57,334 nucleotides of DNA from Ruegeria sp. EL01 (lineage in GTDB: Bacteria > Pseudomonadota > Alphaproteobacteria > Rhodobacterales > Rhodobacteraceae): assembly GCF_900313035.1 (NCBI RefSeq), contig NZ_OMPS01000006.1, positions 1 through 57,334 on the forward strand, read 5' to 3'. The notes under the pieces were generated by a model that was given only the letters and a program-made list of their open reading frames with translations, made no database searches and was not told the DNA's origin. Both the position numbers and the translations under genes were made by a program. Shown here one piece after another: positions 42,319-51,077 of the stretch (position 1 is the first letter of the stretch; the number at the start of each line of letters is the position of its first letter).

Positions 42319-43832
42319 TGCCCCCTTTCAATCTGAAACGCCAGGCTTCTAGCGGCACCGTCTACTATGGTTCCGGCCTCTAGTTGGTGCAGCCATTGGT
42401 GTTCAACCAAGACCGACAGAAGGGCCTTTGCCTTGGGTGTCTCTCTGAATGCGCCAGGGCCGTACAGAACCACATCACGCGGAAGAATGGTGGTGCTATC
42501 TCGCCCCATCTTGTTCGCGTGGTCGGGCCAGCTATCCAGCAACCATCTGCGTAGGTGTTCGGCTTCTTCGATGCGCTGCGTCACCATCGCCGTCTCTGCC
42601 AATCTTTTGGCTTCGCCCAGATAGAACAGCGCCAACTGGATTGCGTTCGCCATAACCTCTAGCGTCACCTCTTGGGCGTTCAGGTCACGCCACAATGTCA
42701 GCACCCCGGCTATTCGCGCCGCCTGTTCTGCTGATTTGGACGCGAAGGATTTGATATGCTCGAAATCTCCGCCGCGCCCCTGTGCCATCTCGGTTGCTTG
42801 GTAGTATTCAAACAATAGGTCTTTGGCTCCGCCAGACAGCCTCAACGCTCTTGGTCGCAACTCTTGCGGCTTATCCTCATCAACTGGTTTCGGCTGGCTC
42901 AAAATCTCAACCAAGCGGCCAGACATTGCTACACCTGCTGCATCTGCTACACGGGCGTCAGGCCGTTGGAGTCGCCCCCCGATATTGCTGATAGGCTCAG
43001 TAATCAGGAACCGCGCCAAGAAACCCTGACCGGACGCAATCGGATCTGACAGCAAGGGCCTTGCCGCGACTGGTTGCACCATAAGGTGCATTGCCAGCCT
43101 GCGCCCATACAGAGTAACCGCGCCATCGCCAGCACGTACCCGGTCGGGTGGTTCGCCGTCCCAGAGCTTGGATAACCCAGCAACCGTTTTCATACGGTTA
43201 TCGGAGTTCATTGCGTGACCGCCCAGAAACCCGCCACCTTCGTCTGAGAACAGGCCTAAACTGGGTTGCCCGACAAGGTACAACTTCACCAGTCCTTCTA
43301 TAGTCGGTTCCGATGCTGTCAGTTTTGGTGATAGCGGTTGCGCCGGTTCTGGACCCATGGCCTTCAAATCGGCCTCGGCTGCTGCGGCCTTGTCCGGCTT
43401 ACTGCCTGATGCCTCCTTTAGCAGTCTGTCGCGCTTCGCGGCCCACAACTTTTGTGCCAGAGACCAGTTCGCCATGTCGTCACTGTATTCGCTGGATTGG
43501 TCGCGCTCAAACTCTCGCAGCCCGCTCATGACCAGCTTATCACAGCCGCTTTTTCGCTCGCCTGATTGCGCCACGGTAAGGCAGAAAACAGATGTTGGTG
43601 AATACCCGGCCAGGGTTTCAACATCAGCATGAGCCTGTACAGCTAGAGACGCCACGGACAGCGCCGATTGCGCAGCGATTGCCGCCGGGGCCTGCGTTGC
43701 CCGCTGAACAGCCTGCACGGCCTCAGAGAGTGGGCCAAGGGCATCAACCGGATAATCAGCGCCGCAAGGAATTTCCCGCAGCAAGGGCTGGGGGCCTTCG
43801 GCCTTGTAGGGTATTGGTTGCGCTACATTCAT
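42315..43832 (-). CDS. DUF3987 (YfjI-like) helicase-related protein
   Basis: A 505-residue protein with the DUF3987 plan: an N-terminal AAIAAQSALSVASLAVQAHA, FCLTVAQSGERKSGCDKLVM, which occupies the position of a Walker A loop (SGERKS), then LGLFSDEGGGFLGGHAMNSD with acidic residues of a Walker B-like strand. The C-terminus is helical. Such proteins pair with Toprim primases in phages and plasmids, and the primase gene overlaps by 4 bp. Likely role: replication of the excised element. Confidence 0.8.
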   Translation of the reverse strand: MNVAQPIPYKAEGPQPLLREIPCGADYPVDALGPLSEAVQAVQRATQAPAAIAAQSALSVASLAVQAHADVETLAGYSPTSVFCLTVAQSGERKSGCDKLVMSGLREFERDQSSEYSDDMANWSLAQKLWAAKRDRLLKEASGSKPDKAAAAEADLKAMGPEPAQPLSPKLTASEPTIEGLVKLYLVGQPSLGLFSDEGGGFLGGHAMNSDNRMKTVAGLSKLWDGEPPDRVRAGDGAVTLYGRRLAMHLMVQPVAARPLLSDPIASGQGFLARFLITEPISNIGGRLQRPDARVADAAGVAMSGRLVEILSQPKPVDEDKPQELRPRALRLSGGAKDLLFEYYQATEMAQGRGGDFEHIKSFASKSAEQAARIAGVLTLWRDLNAQEVTLEVMANAIQLALFYLGEAKRLAETAMVTQRIEEAEHLRRWLLDSWPDHANKMGRDSTTILPRDVVLYGPGAFRETPKAKALLSVLVEHQWLHQLEAGTIVDGAARSLAFQIERGQ

Positions 43833-44686
43833 TTCACTGCTCCCTCTTTCAGGGTGTCATTCCAATCCTGCCCATCTGGTGCGGGCATCAACGATACATC
43901 CCAGCCAAGGGCATTTGCCCGAGAGGCAAGCTTGTCGCCCGCTTCCCGTCCGGCTGGGTCTCCGTCCGTTGCGACAGTCAGCGCGCTGGGATCGTTCGGC
44001 AGGTGCAGGGCTTTCATCCCCGATGTGCTCAGAGTGGCCCAAACCGTTGCAGGACCGCTGAGCAAGCCTGACAGCAGGGATAGGCCCGTCTCGATACCCT
44101 CGCAGACCACAAGCGGTCCCTCGGCCTCTGACAGCACCACAGCACCGCCTGAACACGGCCCCAGCATCAGCTTGGGGCTCTTCTTAATCCTCACACCCCT
44201 TTTGTCGAAGTATGTCCGATGGACCGCCCCGGTTGTGACGTTCGCAATCATTGCCATGCACCACGATGTGGTAGGGCCGTGAAAGATATCCGGCGCGAAC
44301 CGTAGCGATGGAGGTAGGGGGCAGGTGATACCCCGCCCCCGTAGATAAGCCTCGGCTTTGGTGCGCTCGATGGGTAGGGATGTTTCCCAGATCCCGCGCG
44401 CCTGCTTCAGCTTGACTGCCTGATATTCGGTGCGCTTCTGCTCGGCCTCACGTTGGGCTTCTTGATCGATGCGAGTGTTACAAGCGGGGATGTTTGCCGC
44501 AGTGGCGATATCCTTGAAGCTGCACCCACCCTTGAAGCAATACAGCAGCAGCGTGCCACCGGATTCCGAAACAGACAGGGCGGCTTGATCCCGTCGCCGT
44601 TCAGGCTGGCAAACAGGGCAAGGCGCAGAGCCCCGCCCATTGCGCCATACGCCGCCAAGATTGAAAGTCAGGGTTTCGCCATTCAT
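43829..44686 (-). CDS. Toprim-domain DNA primase of the element
   Basis: A 285-residue protein. The N-terminal zinc-ribbon reads SAPCPVCQPERR and LLYCFKGGCSFKDI. The Toprim domain has the Glu in LVVCEGIETGLSLLSG and the DxD in TVATDGDPAGREAG. The C-terminal QDWNDTLKEGAVK is typical of this phage-type family. It overlaps both flanking genes by 4 bp. It probably makes primers during replication of the excised element together with the DUF3987 protein. Confidence 0.85.
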   Translation of the reverse strand: MNGETLTFNLGGVWRNGRGSAPCPVCQPERRRDQAALSVSESGGTLLLYCFKGGCSFKDIATAANIPACNTRIDQEAQREAEQKRTEYQAVKLKQARGIWETSLPIERTKAEAYLRGRGITCPLPPSLRFAPDIFHGPTTSWCMAMIANVTTGAVHRTYFDKRGVRIKKSPKLMLGPCSGGAVVLSEAEGPLVVCEGIETGLSLLSGLLSGPATVWATLSTSGMKALHLPNDPSALTVATDGDPAGREAGDKLASRANALGWDVSLMPAPDGQDWNDTLKEGAVK

Positions 44687-44901
44687 GACTGACCCCCAAT
44701 CTGATACTGAAGGCGTTCCAGGCCCTTCTGGGTTATCAGTGCCCGCTGTGCCATCACTCGGCGACCATCGGGATAAACCAGCATCACTGGCGTGTTTGTC
44801 ATCAGGCCTTCGGCCACCGCCTGCGGGGTGGCAGTGAAGCTGAAGCTTTCGCCGGACGGATCGTGACCGTACTTATCAACGTGGATTTCAGGGCGGGTCA
44901 T
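44683..44901 (-). CDS. Small phage protein
   Basis: 72 residues with 4-bp overlaps on both sides. It reads IHVDKYGHDPSGESFSFTAT and AQRALITQKGLERLQYQIGG; the latter resembles the last helix of phage antirepressor (KilAC-like) C-termini, but the match is weak. Role unknown. Confidence 0.55.
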   Translation of the reverse strand: MTRPEIHVDKYGHDPSGESFSFTATPQAVAEGLMTNTPVMLVYPDGRRVMAQRALITQKGLERLQYQIGGQS

Positions 44902-45254
44902 GAGCGCACCCCCTGACCGCCTACCGGCGTCACATTGTCCAGTAACTTATAGATGCCGTAGGTTTCCCGGCCTGTTGCCGGATCATTGCTGAAACGCTCA
45001 GTCTCGATGTTGAGGCCCTGCACCTCGCGCAGACCCATAATGAAGTGCGACAAACGACATATGCTGGCGCAGAACATCGGCGCGCACATAAGAGCCTCAA
45101 GGATCTGTCGCTTGTGTTTGCTAACCCAAATGGACCGGGTGTTTCCGCTCTGGTCTGTGACCAAGTATTCAGCCGGTTCACGACAGTCGGGTAAGTCCGC
45201 CCACCGGGAAACGCGGCGGGTGTTCTTCGGGGGTTTGAGTATAGATACAGTCAT
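44898..45254 (-). CDS. Winged-helix-type phage protein
   Basis: A 118-residue protein. The central part IWVSKHKRQILEALMCAPMF then CRLSHFIMGLREVQGLNIET and RETYGIYKL looks like a winged helix of the type that selects helix-turn-helix contacts; the GRETYGIYKL end is the wing. It overlaps both neighbours (ATGA). A role in replication initiation or control of the operon is possible. Confidence 0.6.
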   Translation of the reverse strand: MTVSILKPPKNTRRVSRWADLPDCREPAEYLVTDQSGNTRSIWVSKHKRQILEALMCAPMFCASICRLSHFIMGLREVQGLNIETERFSNDPATGRETYGIYKLLDNVTPVGGQGVRS

Positions 45255-45421
45255 ACGCCCACCTCCACATTCAGGCCGAACCAGTGACGGGCCACTATCG
45301 GGTAGTCGCGCAGCATCACGCGCGGCGGCGCGTTGTCGTTATCGAACCGGGGCGGGTGGCTCTTTGCCTCCGCTTGGCTCACTTCAATTTCTGGATTCTT
45401 ACGTTGCAGTATCAGGTTCAT
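45251..45421 (-). CDS. Very small phage protein
   Basis: A 56-residue frame from the ATG at 45421, beginning MNLILQRKNPEIEV and ending RHWFGLNVEVGV. Its stop overlaps the next start by 4 bp (ATGA), which is the main support: the whole operon uses this coupling. Function unknown. Confidence 0.55.
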   Translation of the reverse strand: MNLILQRKNPEIEVSQAEAKSHPPRFDNDNAPPRVMLRDYPIVARHWFGLNVEVGV

Positions 45422-45535
45422 AACTGATCCTCGTCTTGCGCCGAGGGCATGAACACGCTACATTTCGCTTAGTCGCTGGAATGACTGAAAACGAATTGCC
45501 CGTGTCCAATGTTGTCCCATTGGCGCGGGTTTCGT

Positions 45536-45742
45536 TTATACGGCGGTTGGTTGCGCTACCTCATCGAACCAGCGGTCCAGCTCGTCGTATTCCAGGCGAG
45601 TGGAGTTGCCAATTTTGACGTACTTGAGGCGTCCAGACTTCATTTCCTCATAGAGGGTACTCCGGGACATCCCGGTATATGTTACCGCCCCGGATACATC
45701 TGTTGCCCGTGGGCGGGCCTTGTGGTTTCCAACAATATCCAT
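45536..45742 (-). CDS. AlpA-like helix-turn-helix regulator / excisionase
   Basis: The ATG at 45742 follows GGAGAAACGAGC; 68 residues. It has the MerR/AlpA-type helix-turn-helix: ATDVSGAVTYTGMSRSTLYE, EMKSGRLKYVKIGNSTRLEY, then DELDRWFDEV. Proteins of this size beside an integrase usually act as excisionases or integrase regulators. The upstream gene is 73 bp away, so it probably has its own promoter and starts the replication operon. Confidence 0.75.
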   Translation of the reverse strand: MDIVGNHKARPRATDVSGAVTYTGMSRSTLYEEMKSGRLKYVKIGNSTRLEYDELDRWFDEVAQPTAV

Positions 45743-45815
45743 GCTCGTTTCTCCGTATCCTTGTCGATACGAAGGAACGTACGGAGCCCGCCGATAGAGA
45801 TATAAAGGAGCTTTC

Positions 45816-46514
45816 TTATTCGCTTGGCGGGGAAAATTCCTTACCTGCCTTCTTAGCCCATACTTGTGGGCTCGCATTGGCTCCAACCGCATCAAAGGCC
45901 AACGTCACAAAATCAAGAAACGGGCCGTAAGCTGGATTGCCTCTCTCATGAGGGTTTGTATTCACAACCGGCATTGAGCCGGAAATAGCATGAAAGACCT
46001 TTGCGCAATCGGCGGCAAATAGCATGGCGGCGCTTTCTGTTGGCTTGCCCTTGTAGACAGTTTCGAATTCCGGCCCATCGCCAAACGCGCTATTCACGGA
46101 TAGAGCATCGGGGTTAATAGATGACGCCGCTGAGTTCAAAATATCACTCATTACAATCAGGGATTCTACCAGTTCCTTTTGGGCCAGACTATTTGCAGTT
46201 GGCGCGACGAACTCGGCATCAGTGTTAGGAAAGAAGCACTTTAATACCTGTGAAAACGTTTTGCTCCCGTGCCATCCGACTCTTTCCAGTTGGTTAGCCG
46301 CAGCAGCCATTGACCTTGCGGCCCTCTTTATATCGTCAATGTCTTTTTGGGGCTCTCGGTCCATCCGTTCCACAGATTGTAGACTGGACGCAAGGCTGTA
46401 GCATCGATCCAAAGCCTCGGCGTGATTCTGTGCGTCATCATCACTGATGGAATTAGATATTCCCTTGATAGCTGCTACAAGCGATGCTTTGCGTTGCTTT
46501 TGGTCGTCAGTCAC
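45816..46514 (-). CDS. Unknown protein cotranscribed with the integrase
   Basis: A 232-residue protein whose start overlaps the integrase 3' end by 8 bp. It reads KASLVAAIKGISNSISDDDA, a helical region with AARSMAAAANQLERVGWHGS, then AYGPFLDFVTLAFDAVGANA. This resembles an abortive-infection-like or integrase-linked helical protein, though no family is certain to me. The coupling suggests either a recombination accessory factor or a cargo gene expressed in the lysogen. Confidence 0.6.
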   Translation of the reverse strand: MTDDQKQRKASLVAAIKGISNSISDDDAQNHAEALDRCYSLASSLQSVERMDREPQKDIDDIKRAARSMAAAANQLERVGWHGSKTFSQVLKCFFPNTDAEFVAPTANSLAQKELVESLIVMSDILNSAASSINPDALSVNSAFGDGPEFETVYKGKPTESAAMLFAADCAKVFHAISGSMPVVNTNPHERGNPAYGPFLDFVTLAFDAVGANASPQVWAKKAGKEFSPPSE

Positions 46515-47733
46515 GCAGACCCCCTATCGCAATCACTTCTGCACTTTCCTGCGTCACCAATTCCGCCCACTTGTCCAATGCAACCGCGCGCTGATCCAGT
46601 AGTTGAGCCTGATTGTAGACGCGCCCAACAAGCGTCGGGGCCGATGCCGTTGCCGAGTGATTCAGTATTCTGTCCACCACAGATTCACTTTCGCCAGCAT
46701 CCGCCATCCTGGTTGCGAAGCCAGTTCGGATATCATGAATCCGCCATTGCTCGAACCCATCAGGTAGCAGCTTGTCCAAGCGCGCCTTTGCCTTTCCAAT
46801 GCCAGATACCGGCGTTTCACCCGTTGTGGTGAACACAAACCCCTTGTCCTTGCCTTCTTTGCTCAACGCCCTCAATTCCTTGAGGGCCGGGCTTGCCAAG
46901 TGAGTTATGTGTGGCTTTTTGTTCTTAGTCTGGGAGCCCGGCTTAATCATTCTCGCGTTCTCGAATTCTATTTCCTCCCATCTGAGGCCCAGGATCTCAC
47001 CCCGACGCTGACATGTGAGTAACAATAGACGGAACACCGGCCCCCAGACCGAACCCATTTGAAACGTTGCATTCCAGATTGACCGCGTTTCATCAATTGA
47101 CAGGACACGCTCCCGCGCGTGTTCAGTCGTAGCTTTTGCAACCCCGTTGGCGACATTCTCAGACACATAGCCGCGAACCCAAATCCAATTTGAAAACGCC
47201 GATAACGCTGCCCTGATACGATTGGCATAGGCCTTCCGGCCTGCCGCCGCCTTGTCGTCTACAGCTTTCTGAATGTCACTGCGGGTCAAATCTGTAATTG
47301 GGCTCTCAAGATGATCCGCTAAAGACTGGCGCAACTGGCGCAGTCTTTCATCGCGTGTTCTGAGGTTAGACAGGTGCAGGTTGTCGTAGATACCTAACAC
47401 CTGTGAAACGGTCAGTGTGGACGCTTGCAAGCGCTTCTTTTCGCGCCTCTCTGCCTCTGCGTTCGCGATCCGGTCAATTCCCTGCGCAGCTTCGGCCTCA
47501 ATCTCCAATGCCATCTTGCGGGCCTCTGACAACCCAACAGGCTTGGGCCACTGGCCAAGCGTATGCTTCCGTTTTGGCCCGCCCTTCACCCGTTTTTCAT
47601 ACATCCACACAGCCTTGCCAGTTGAAGACAGCCGGAACCTCAACCCCTTGCGTTCTGTGTCGGACACCTCAAGACGCCCCGCCTCGGGCGGGGTAAGGCT
47701 TTCAAGAAATCTGTTCGTTAATTTCTTCTTCAT
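46507..47733 (-). CDS. int: Tyrosine-type site-specific integrase (P4-like)
   Basis: A 408-residue protein with the N-terminal DUF4102-type arm-binding domain (LTNRFLESLTPPEAGRLEVS, TERKGLRFRLSSTGKAVWMY), a core-binding domain, and the catalytic domain: Arg in TCQRRGEILGLRW, Lys in TKNKKPHITHL, HDIRTGFATRM, His in ILNHSATAS and the nucleophile Tyr in GRVYNQ. It lies 188 bp inside attR. It inserts the element at tRNA-Met. The upstream GGGGGAC repeats probably bind its arm domain. Confidence 0.95.
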   Translation of the reverse strand: MKKKLTNRFLESLTPPEAGRLEVSDTERKGLRFRLSSTGKAVWMYEKRVKGGPKRKHTLGQWPKPVGLSEARKMALEIEAEAAQGIDRIANAEAERREKKRLQASTLTVSQVLGIYDNLHLSNLRTRDERLRQLRQSLADHLESPITDLTRSDIQKAVDDKAAAGRKAYANRIRAALSAFSNWIWVRGYVSENVANGVAKATTEHARERVLSIDETRSIWNATFQMGSVWGPVFRLLLLTCQRRGEILGLRWEEIEFENARMIKPGSQTKNKKPHITHLASPALKELRALSKEGKDKGFVFTTTGETPVSGIGKAKARLDKLLPDGFEQWRIHDIRTGFATRMADAGESESVVDRILNHSATASAPTLVGRVYNQAQLLDQRAVALDKWAELVTQESAEVIAIGGLRD

Positions 47734-47738
47734 GGCAT

Positions 47739-47758
47739 TGGGGGACTCATGGGGGACA
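47739..47758 (+). repeat. Candidate integrase arm site, right
   Basis: TGGGGGAC-TC-ATGGGGGACA lies just upstream of the integrase start. A third half copy, GGGGGACA, lies at 47813-47820. Occupancy could both organise recombination and repress the integrase promoter. Confidence 0.5.
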
Positions 47759-47920
47759 ATTTGAGTTGGATTGTGATAGACGCTTATGGATAAAGATAGA
47801 CAATATTTATCCGGGGGACAACAGTAGAGGTGCTGATTTTACAAAACAAAAAAGGTGGTTTCTGGATTATTATGGACGATATCGGATCGCAATGGACACG
47901 TCGCAAGAGTCATAGGAGAA

Positions 47921-47969
47921 CGGAATCATAATCCGCGTGTCGGGGGTTCAAGTCCCTCCTCCGCTACCA
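47921..47969 (+). repeat. attR (49-bp core)
   Basis: Exact copy of the tRNA-Met 3' part. The preceding bases do not form a 5' half tRNA, so this copy is not a gene. Confidence 0.95.
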
Positions 47970-48166
47970 AATCACTTACATCAAGCAGTTTACAAAGATG
48001 CGCATGTGGTCTTCTAGCCACTTGGTTCCCCGAAGATCGTTTAGAGCGGACGTGCATTGCGATCAGGTTCATCCATGACAATCTGGAGTTAAACTCCATG
48101 ATTGGCGCCGTATACCCGGCTTCCTGATTTTTCAGATATTCAAATGGGTCAATTGTTGCCGAACAT

Positions 48167-48727
48167 TCACTGAATGGCCGAAATATCCAGAATTGGTGTT
48201 GCTGGCGTAACATCAAACCCATGGATCTCGTCTGACAACTCAACCCGCACCCTAAGTTCTTCGATGTTCTCTAAACGGTTGAAAAACGCAAATTCGATTG
48301 TGCCGAGCGCGTTCATGTCCTGACACTGAATGACATAGTCGGCCTGAAATTCAGCATGATATTCGGCCGCTGGCGCATCAGCCTCGCCCGTCTCGGTCTC
48401 ATCCTTCTTTCCGAAGCCTTCATTCGTCAAAATCACGTTGGCCGATGTTGTAATACATCCGGCCTCTTCCGATACGACAAACAACTCTAATGGTTTAGAT
48501 AAATCGGAAATTGCGGCTGCGACCAACGCACGATCATCATCGCTCTCAGCGTGTCTTTCGAAGCCGATGATATCGACGCTGGGGACCGCAAGTGACAAAG
48601 TGAACTCGGCGCCCGAAAATGCCATCTCCAAGGATCCGGAACCATGTTGGTGCCGAAAATCCAGTTGCGTAGCCTGGGCAGCCACGGCCGCAGGGCAAAG
48701 GGACAGTGCAAGAACAGCGCGCTTCAT
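48167..48727 (-). CDS. ZrgA-like (DUF2796) periplasmic protein
   Basis: A 186-residue protein with a signal peptide (KRAVLALSLCPAAVAAQA). The mature part begins LDFRHQHGSGSLEMAFSGAE and has SVDIIGFERHAESDDDRALV, then EYHAEFQADYVIQC, the DUF2796/ZrgA plan. The His-rich loop that binds zinc in ZrgA is here acidic (KKDETETGEADAPAAEYH), so metal preference may differ. It is divergent from the iron-uptake operon, which fits a shared metal response. Confidence 0.75.
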   Translation of the reverse strand: MKRAVLALSLCPAAVAAQATQLDFRHQHGSGSLEMAFSGAEFTLSLAVPSVDIIGFERHAESDDDRALVAAAISDLSKPLELFVVSEEAGCITTSANVILTNEGFGKKDETETGEADAPAAEYHAEFQADYVIQCQDMNALGTIEFAFFNRLENIEELRVRVELSDEIHGFDVTPATPILDISAIQ

Positions 48728-48977
48728 TAACCAAGTACCACCAAAATCAGAATCACGGCGATCAGTCTAACCCGAATCAAGGGGTGCGCAATGCTACCCT
48801 TACGTCTTGGTCTCGCCAGATATGGGTAGTTTGAGCCTTTTTTGCATAGATCATGGCAATTCCGACAATAAGACTCAGGTTGACATTGCCGACTAAATCA
48901 CTCAGTTAAGCGTCCGTGAAAACTGTGCGGCGCCAAACGCGCACGCAGAGATGTCTGACAGGAAAGATACGAATCCC

Positions 48978-50249
48978 ATGAACAAGTTATTAGCGGCCGC
49001 CAGCGCTCTGACTCTTTGTGTTGCCACTGCTGCCGTTGCCGGTGACGCGCCCGCAAAGGCCGATGTGCTGAACAATTACGCCAATATTGCCGAAGCCAAG
49101 TATGATGACAGCCTGATTGCCGCTAAGTCCCTGCAGGTCGCTGTCGACATTCTGATCGCCGATCCTTCGGAAGCGACCCTGAATGCGGCCCGCGCGGCGT
49201 GGATTGCAGCACGCGTTCCTTACCAGCAAACCGAGGTCTACCGTTTTGGCAACCCGATCGTCGATGACTGGGAAGGCAAAGTGAACGCGTGGCCACTGGA
49301 TGAAGGCCTGATCGACTACGTTGACGCGGCTTATGGCGGCGCAACCGATGAAAACGAGTTTGCCGTCCTGAATGTCGTCGCCAATCCCAGCTTTGAGCTG
49401 TCGGGTGAAACCATTGACGCGACCGAAATCACTCCGGAACTGTTGGGCAAAACCCTTCATGAAGCAGACGGTATCGAAGCCAATGTCGCCACCGGCTATC
49501 ACGCCATCGAATTCCTGCTGTGGGGCCAGGACCTGAACGGCCACGGCACCGGTGCAGGCAACCGCCCAGCGAGCGACTATGCCAAAGGTGACGATTGCAC
49601 CGGCGGTAACTGCGACCGTCGCGGCCAATATCTGAGCGCGGCGACCGACCTGCTGGTCAGCGATCTGGAGTGGATGGCAGCCCAATGGGCAGAGGGTGGC
49701 GACGCCCGTGCGGCCCTGACCGAGAACGAAGCAGCTGGTGTCAGTGCAATTTTGACCGGCATGGGATCGCTGTCTTATGGCGAACAAGCCGGTGAGCGGA
49801 TGCGTCTTGGCCTGATGCTGAACGATCCGGAAGAAGAGCATGATTGCTTCTCGGACAACACGCATAACAGCCACTACTATGACGGCCTCGGTGTGCAGAA
49901 CGTTTATCTTGGCAGCTATACACGTATCGATGGTACATCTGTGTCCGGCGCATCGCTGGCAGATCTGGTGATCGCAACCGACCCAGCGCTGGACGCCGAG
50001 ATGAAAGTCAAACTGTCGAACACCATGCAGGCTCTGGGTCGCCTCAAGTCGACCGCCGAGGCCGGTTTTGCCTATGACCAGATGCTGGAACGCGGCAACG
50101 CCGGTGGCGAAGCGCTGATCATGGGTGGCGTCAATGGTCTGGTCGACCAGACCAAGACGATCGAACGCATCGTGACTGCCCTGGAACTGGATCAGATCGA
50201 TTTCGAAGGGTCGGACAGCCTGGATAACCCTGACGCGGTTTTCCAGTAA
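48978..50249 (+). CDS. Imelysin-family (IrpA-like) iron-uptake lipoprotein/periplasmic protein
   Basis: From the ATG at 48978 (a longer frame to 48951 exists) there are 423 residues with a signal peptide (NKLLAAASALTLCVATAAVA). The imelysin motif GxHxxE is present in ATGYHAIEFLLWGQD. Other marks are ARVPYQQTEVYRFGNPIVDD, WEGKVNAWPLDEG and ASDYAKGDDCTGGNCDRRGQ. Family members act in periplasmic iron acquisition. It leads an operon with bfd, bfr, a di-haem enzyme, a second imelysin and DUF1513. Confidence 0.9.
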   Translation: MNKLLAAASALTLCVATAAVAGDAPAKADVLNNYANIAEAKYDDSLIAAKSLQVAVDILIADPSEATLNAARAAWIAARVPYQQTEVYRFGNPIVDDWEGKVNAWPLDEGLIDYVDAAYGGATDENEFAVLNVVANPSFELSGETIDATEITPELLGKTLHEADGIEANVATGYHAIEFLLWGQDLNGHGTGAGNRPASDYAKGDDCTGGNCDRRGQYLSAATDLLVSDLEWMAAQWAEGGDARAALTENEAAGVSAILTGMGSLSYGEQAGERMRLGLMLNDPEEEHDCFSDNTHNSHYYDGLGVQNVYLGSYTRIDGTSVSGASLADLVIATDPALDAEMKVKLSNTMQALGRLKSTAEAGFAYDQMLERGNAGGEALIMGGVNGLVDQTKTIERIVTALELDQIDFEGSDSLDNPDAVFQ

Positions 50250-50259
50250 ATCATCAATC

Positions 50260-50295
50260 GGTCGGGATACATGTTCTAAACCATGTGTCCCGACC
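50260..50295 (+). terminator. Long hairpin between imelysin and bfd
   Basis: GGTCGGGA-T-ACATG pairs with CATGT-G-TCCCGACC around an 8-nt loop. There is no T-run, so it may be an mRNA-stabilising or attenuating hairpin that raises imelysin relative to downstream genes. Confidence 0.55.
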
Positions 50296-50350
50296 TTCGG
50301 GGAACGCAAAGTTCCTATCTCAATAAATATCTGAAACCGGTCGAGTCGCC

Positions 50351-50644
50351 ATGATCGTATGCCACTGCACAAATATCTCTGACCATGACATTCGTTCCGC
50401 CATTGATTGGATGCGGACGTCGGATGCCCAGACCATCATCACGCCCGGGAAAATTTACCATGCCCTTGGAAAATCGGCGGATTGTGGCGGGTGCATGCCC
50501 CTTATCCTAGACACGATGCGGTCAAACGATAATCTCGAAGTACCCATGCAACTTCGTGCGCTACGCACCGGAGTAACACAGGAGAGTGCAGATGAAGGGC
50601 GATCCAAAAGTCATCGACTACCTAAACAAGTCACTGCGGCATGA
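50351..50644 (+). CDS. bfd: Bacterioferritin-associated ferredoxin (BFD-like)
   Basis: A 97-residue protein with the BFD [2Fe-2S] cysteine pattern: [20 protein letters not shown], then [17 protein letters not shown]. Bfd donates electrons to bacterioferritin so that stored iron can be released. The C-terminal third, from about residue 70 on, is longer than in typical Bfd and overlaps the bfr gene by 53 bp. It may be a real extension or a slight read-on past a lost stop. Confidence 0.85.
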   Translation: MIVCHCTNISDHDIRSAIDWMRTSDAQTIITPGKIYHALGKSADCGGCMPLILDTMRSNDNLEVPMQLRALRTGVTQESADEGRSKSHRLPKQVTAA

Positions 50645-51077
50645 ACTGACGGCCGTCAGCCAGTATTGGCTGCACTACAGGCTGCAAGATGATTGGGGCC
50701 TGAGCGGTATGGCCAAGAAAAGCCGCGAAGAAAGCATCGAAGAGATGCAGCACGCGGACAAGCTGATTGAGCGTATCTTATTCCTGGAGGGCCATCCCAA
50801 CCTGCAGAAACTTGATCCTCTGCGCATTGGTCAGACTCCGAAAGAAACACTGGAATGCGACCTGGCTGCCGAAATCGATGCACGGGCGCTTTATAAAGAA
50901 GCACGCGAACACTGTCAGAGCGTCGGAGACTATGTGTCGATGGCCCTGTTCGAAGAGTTGATGTCCGATGAAGAGGGGCATATCGACTTTCTCGAAACGC
51001 AGCTCGACCTGCATGAAAGGATCGGCGAAGCCAACTATGCGCAACTTAACGCGTCGACAATGGACGAAAGCGAGTAA
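50592..51077 (+). CDS. bfr: Bacterioferritin
   Basis: The ATG at 50592 follows GGAGAGTG; 161 residues. Ferroxidase ligands are visible: Glu in [10 protein letters not shown], Glu and His in [10 protein letters not shown] with the haem-ligand Met in the same motif, and [11 protein letters not shown] 24-mer stores ferric iron and carries haem at two-fold interfaces. Its own ribosome site lies inside the bfd gene. The downstream di-haem gene starts within its 3' end at 51037, so the three genes are tightly packed. Confidence 0.95.
   Translation: MKGDPKVIDYLNKSLRHELTAVSQYWLHYRLQDDWGLSGMAKKSREESIEEMQHADKLIERILFLEGHPNLQKLDPLRIGQTPKETLECDLAAEIDARALYKEAREHCQSVGDYVSMALFEELMSDEEGHIDFLETQLDLHERIGEANYAQLNASTMDESE

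Larger units (their letters stand above)
27185..47969. mobile_element. Integrated phage-like or satellite-like element in tRNA-Met
   Basis: The element spans about 20.7 kb between exact 49-bp repeats. Its integrase lies at the right end, reading away from the attachment site. From the right end come an unknown gene, an AlpA-like regulator, small proteins, a Toprim primase, a DUF3987 protein, an XRE-HGG protein, a six-gene late operon with ejection-type proteins, a toxin-antitoxin pair, an XRE regulator and cargo genes. No terminase, portal, capsid or tail genes are seen. It is either a deleted podovirus-like prophage or a satellite that depends on a helper. Confidence 0.85.

Noticed and set aside
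47926..48243. Minus-strand open frame ending EEGLEPPTRGL
   Set aside because: It reads antisense across the duplicated tRNA 3' end, a well-known source of false genes.
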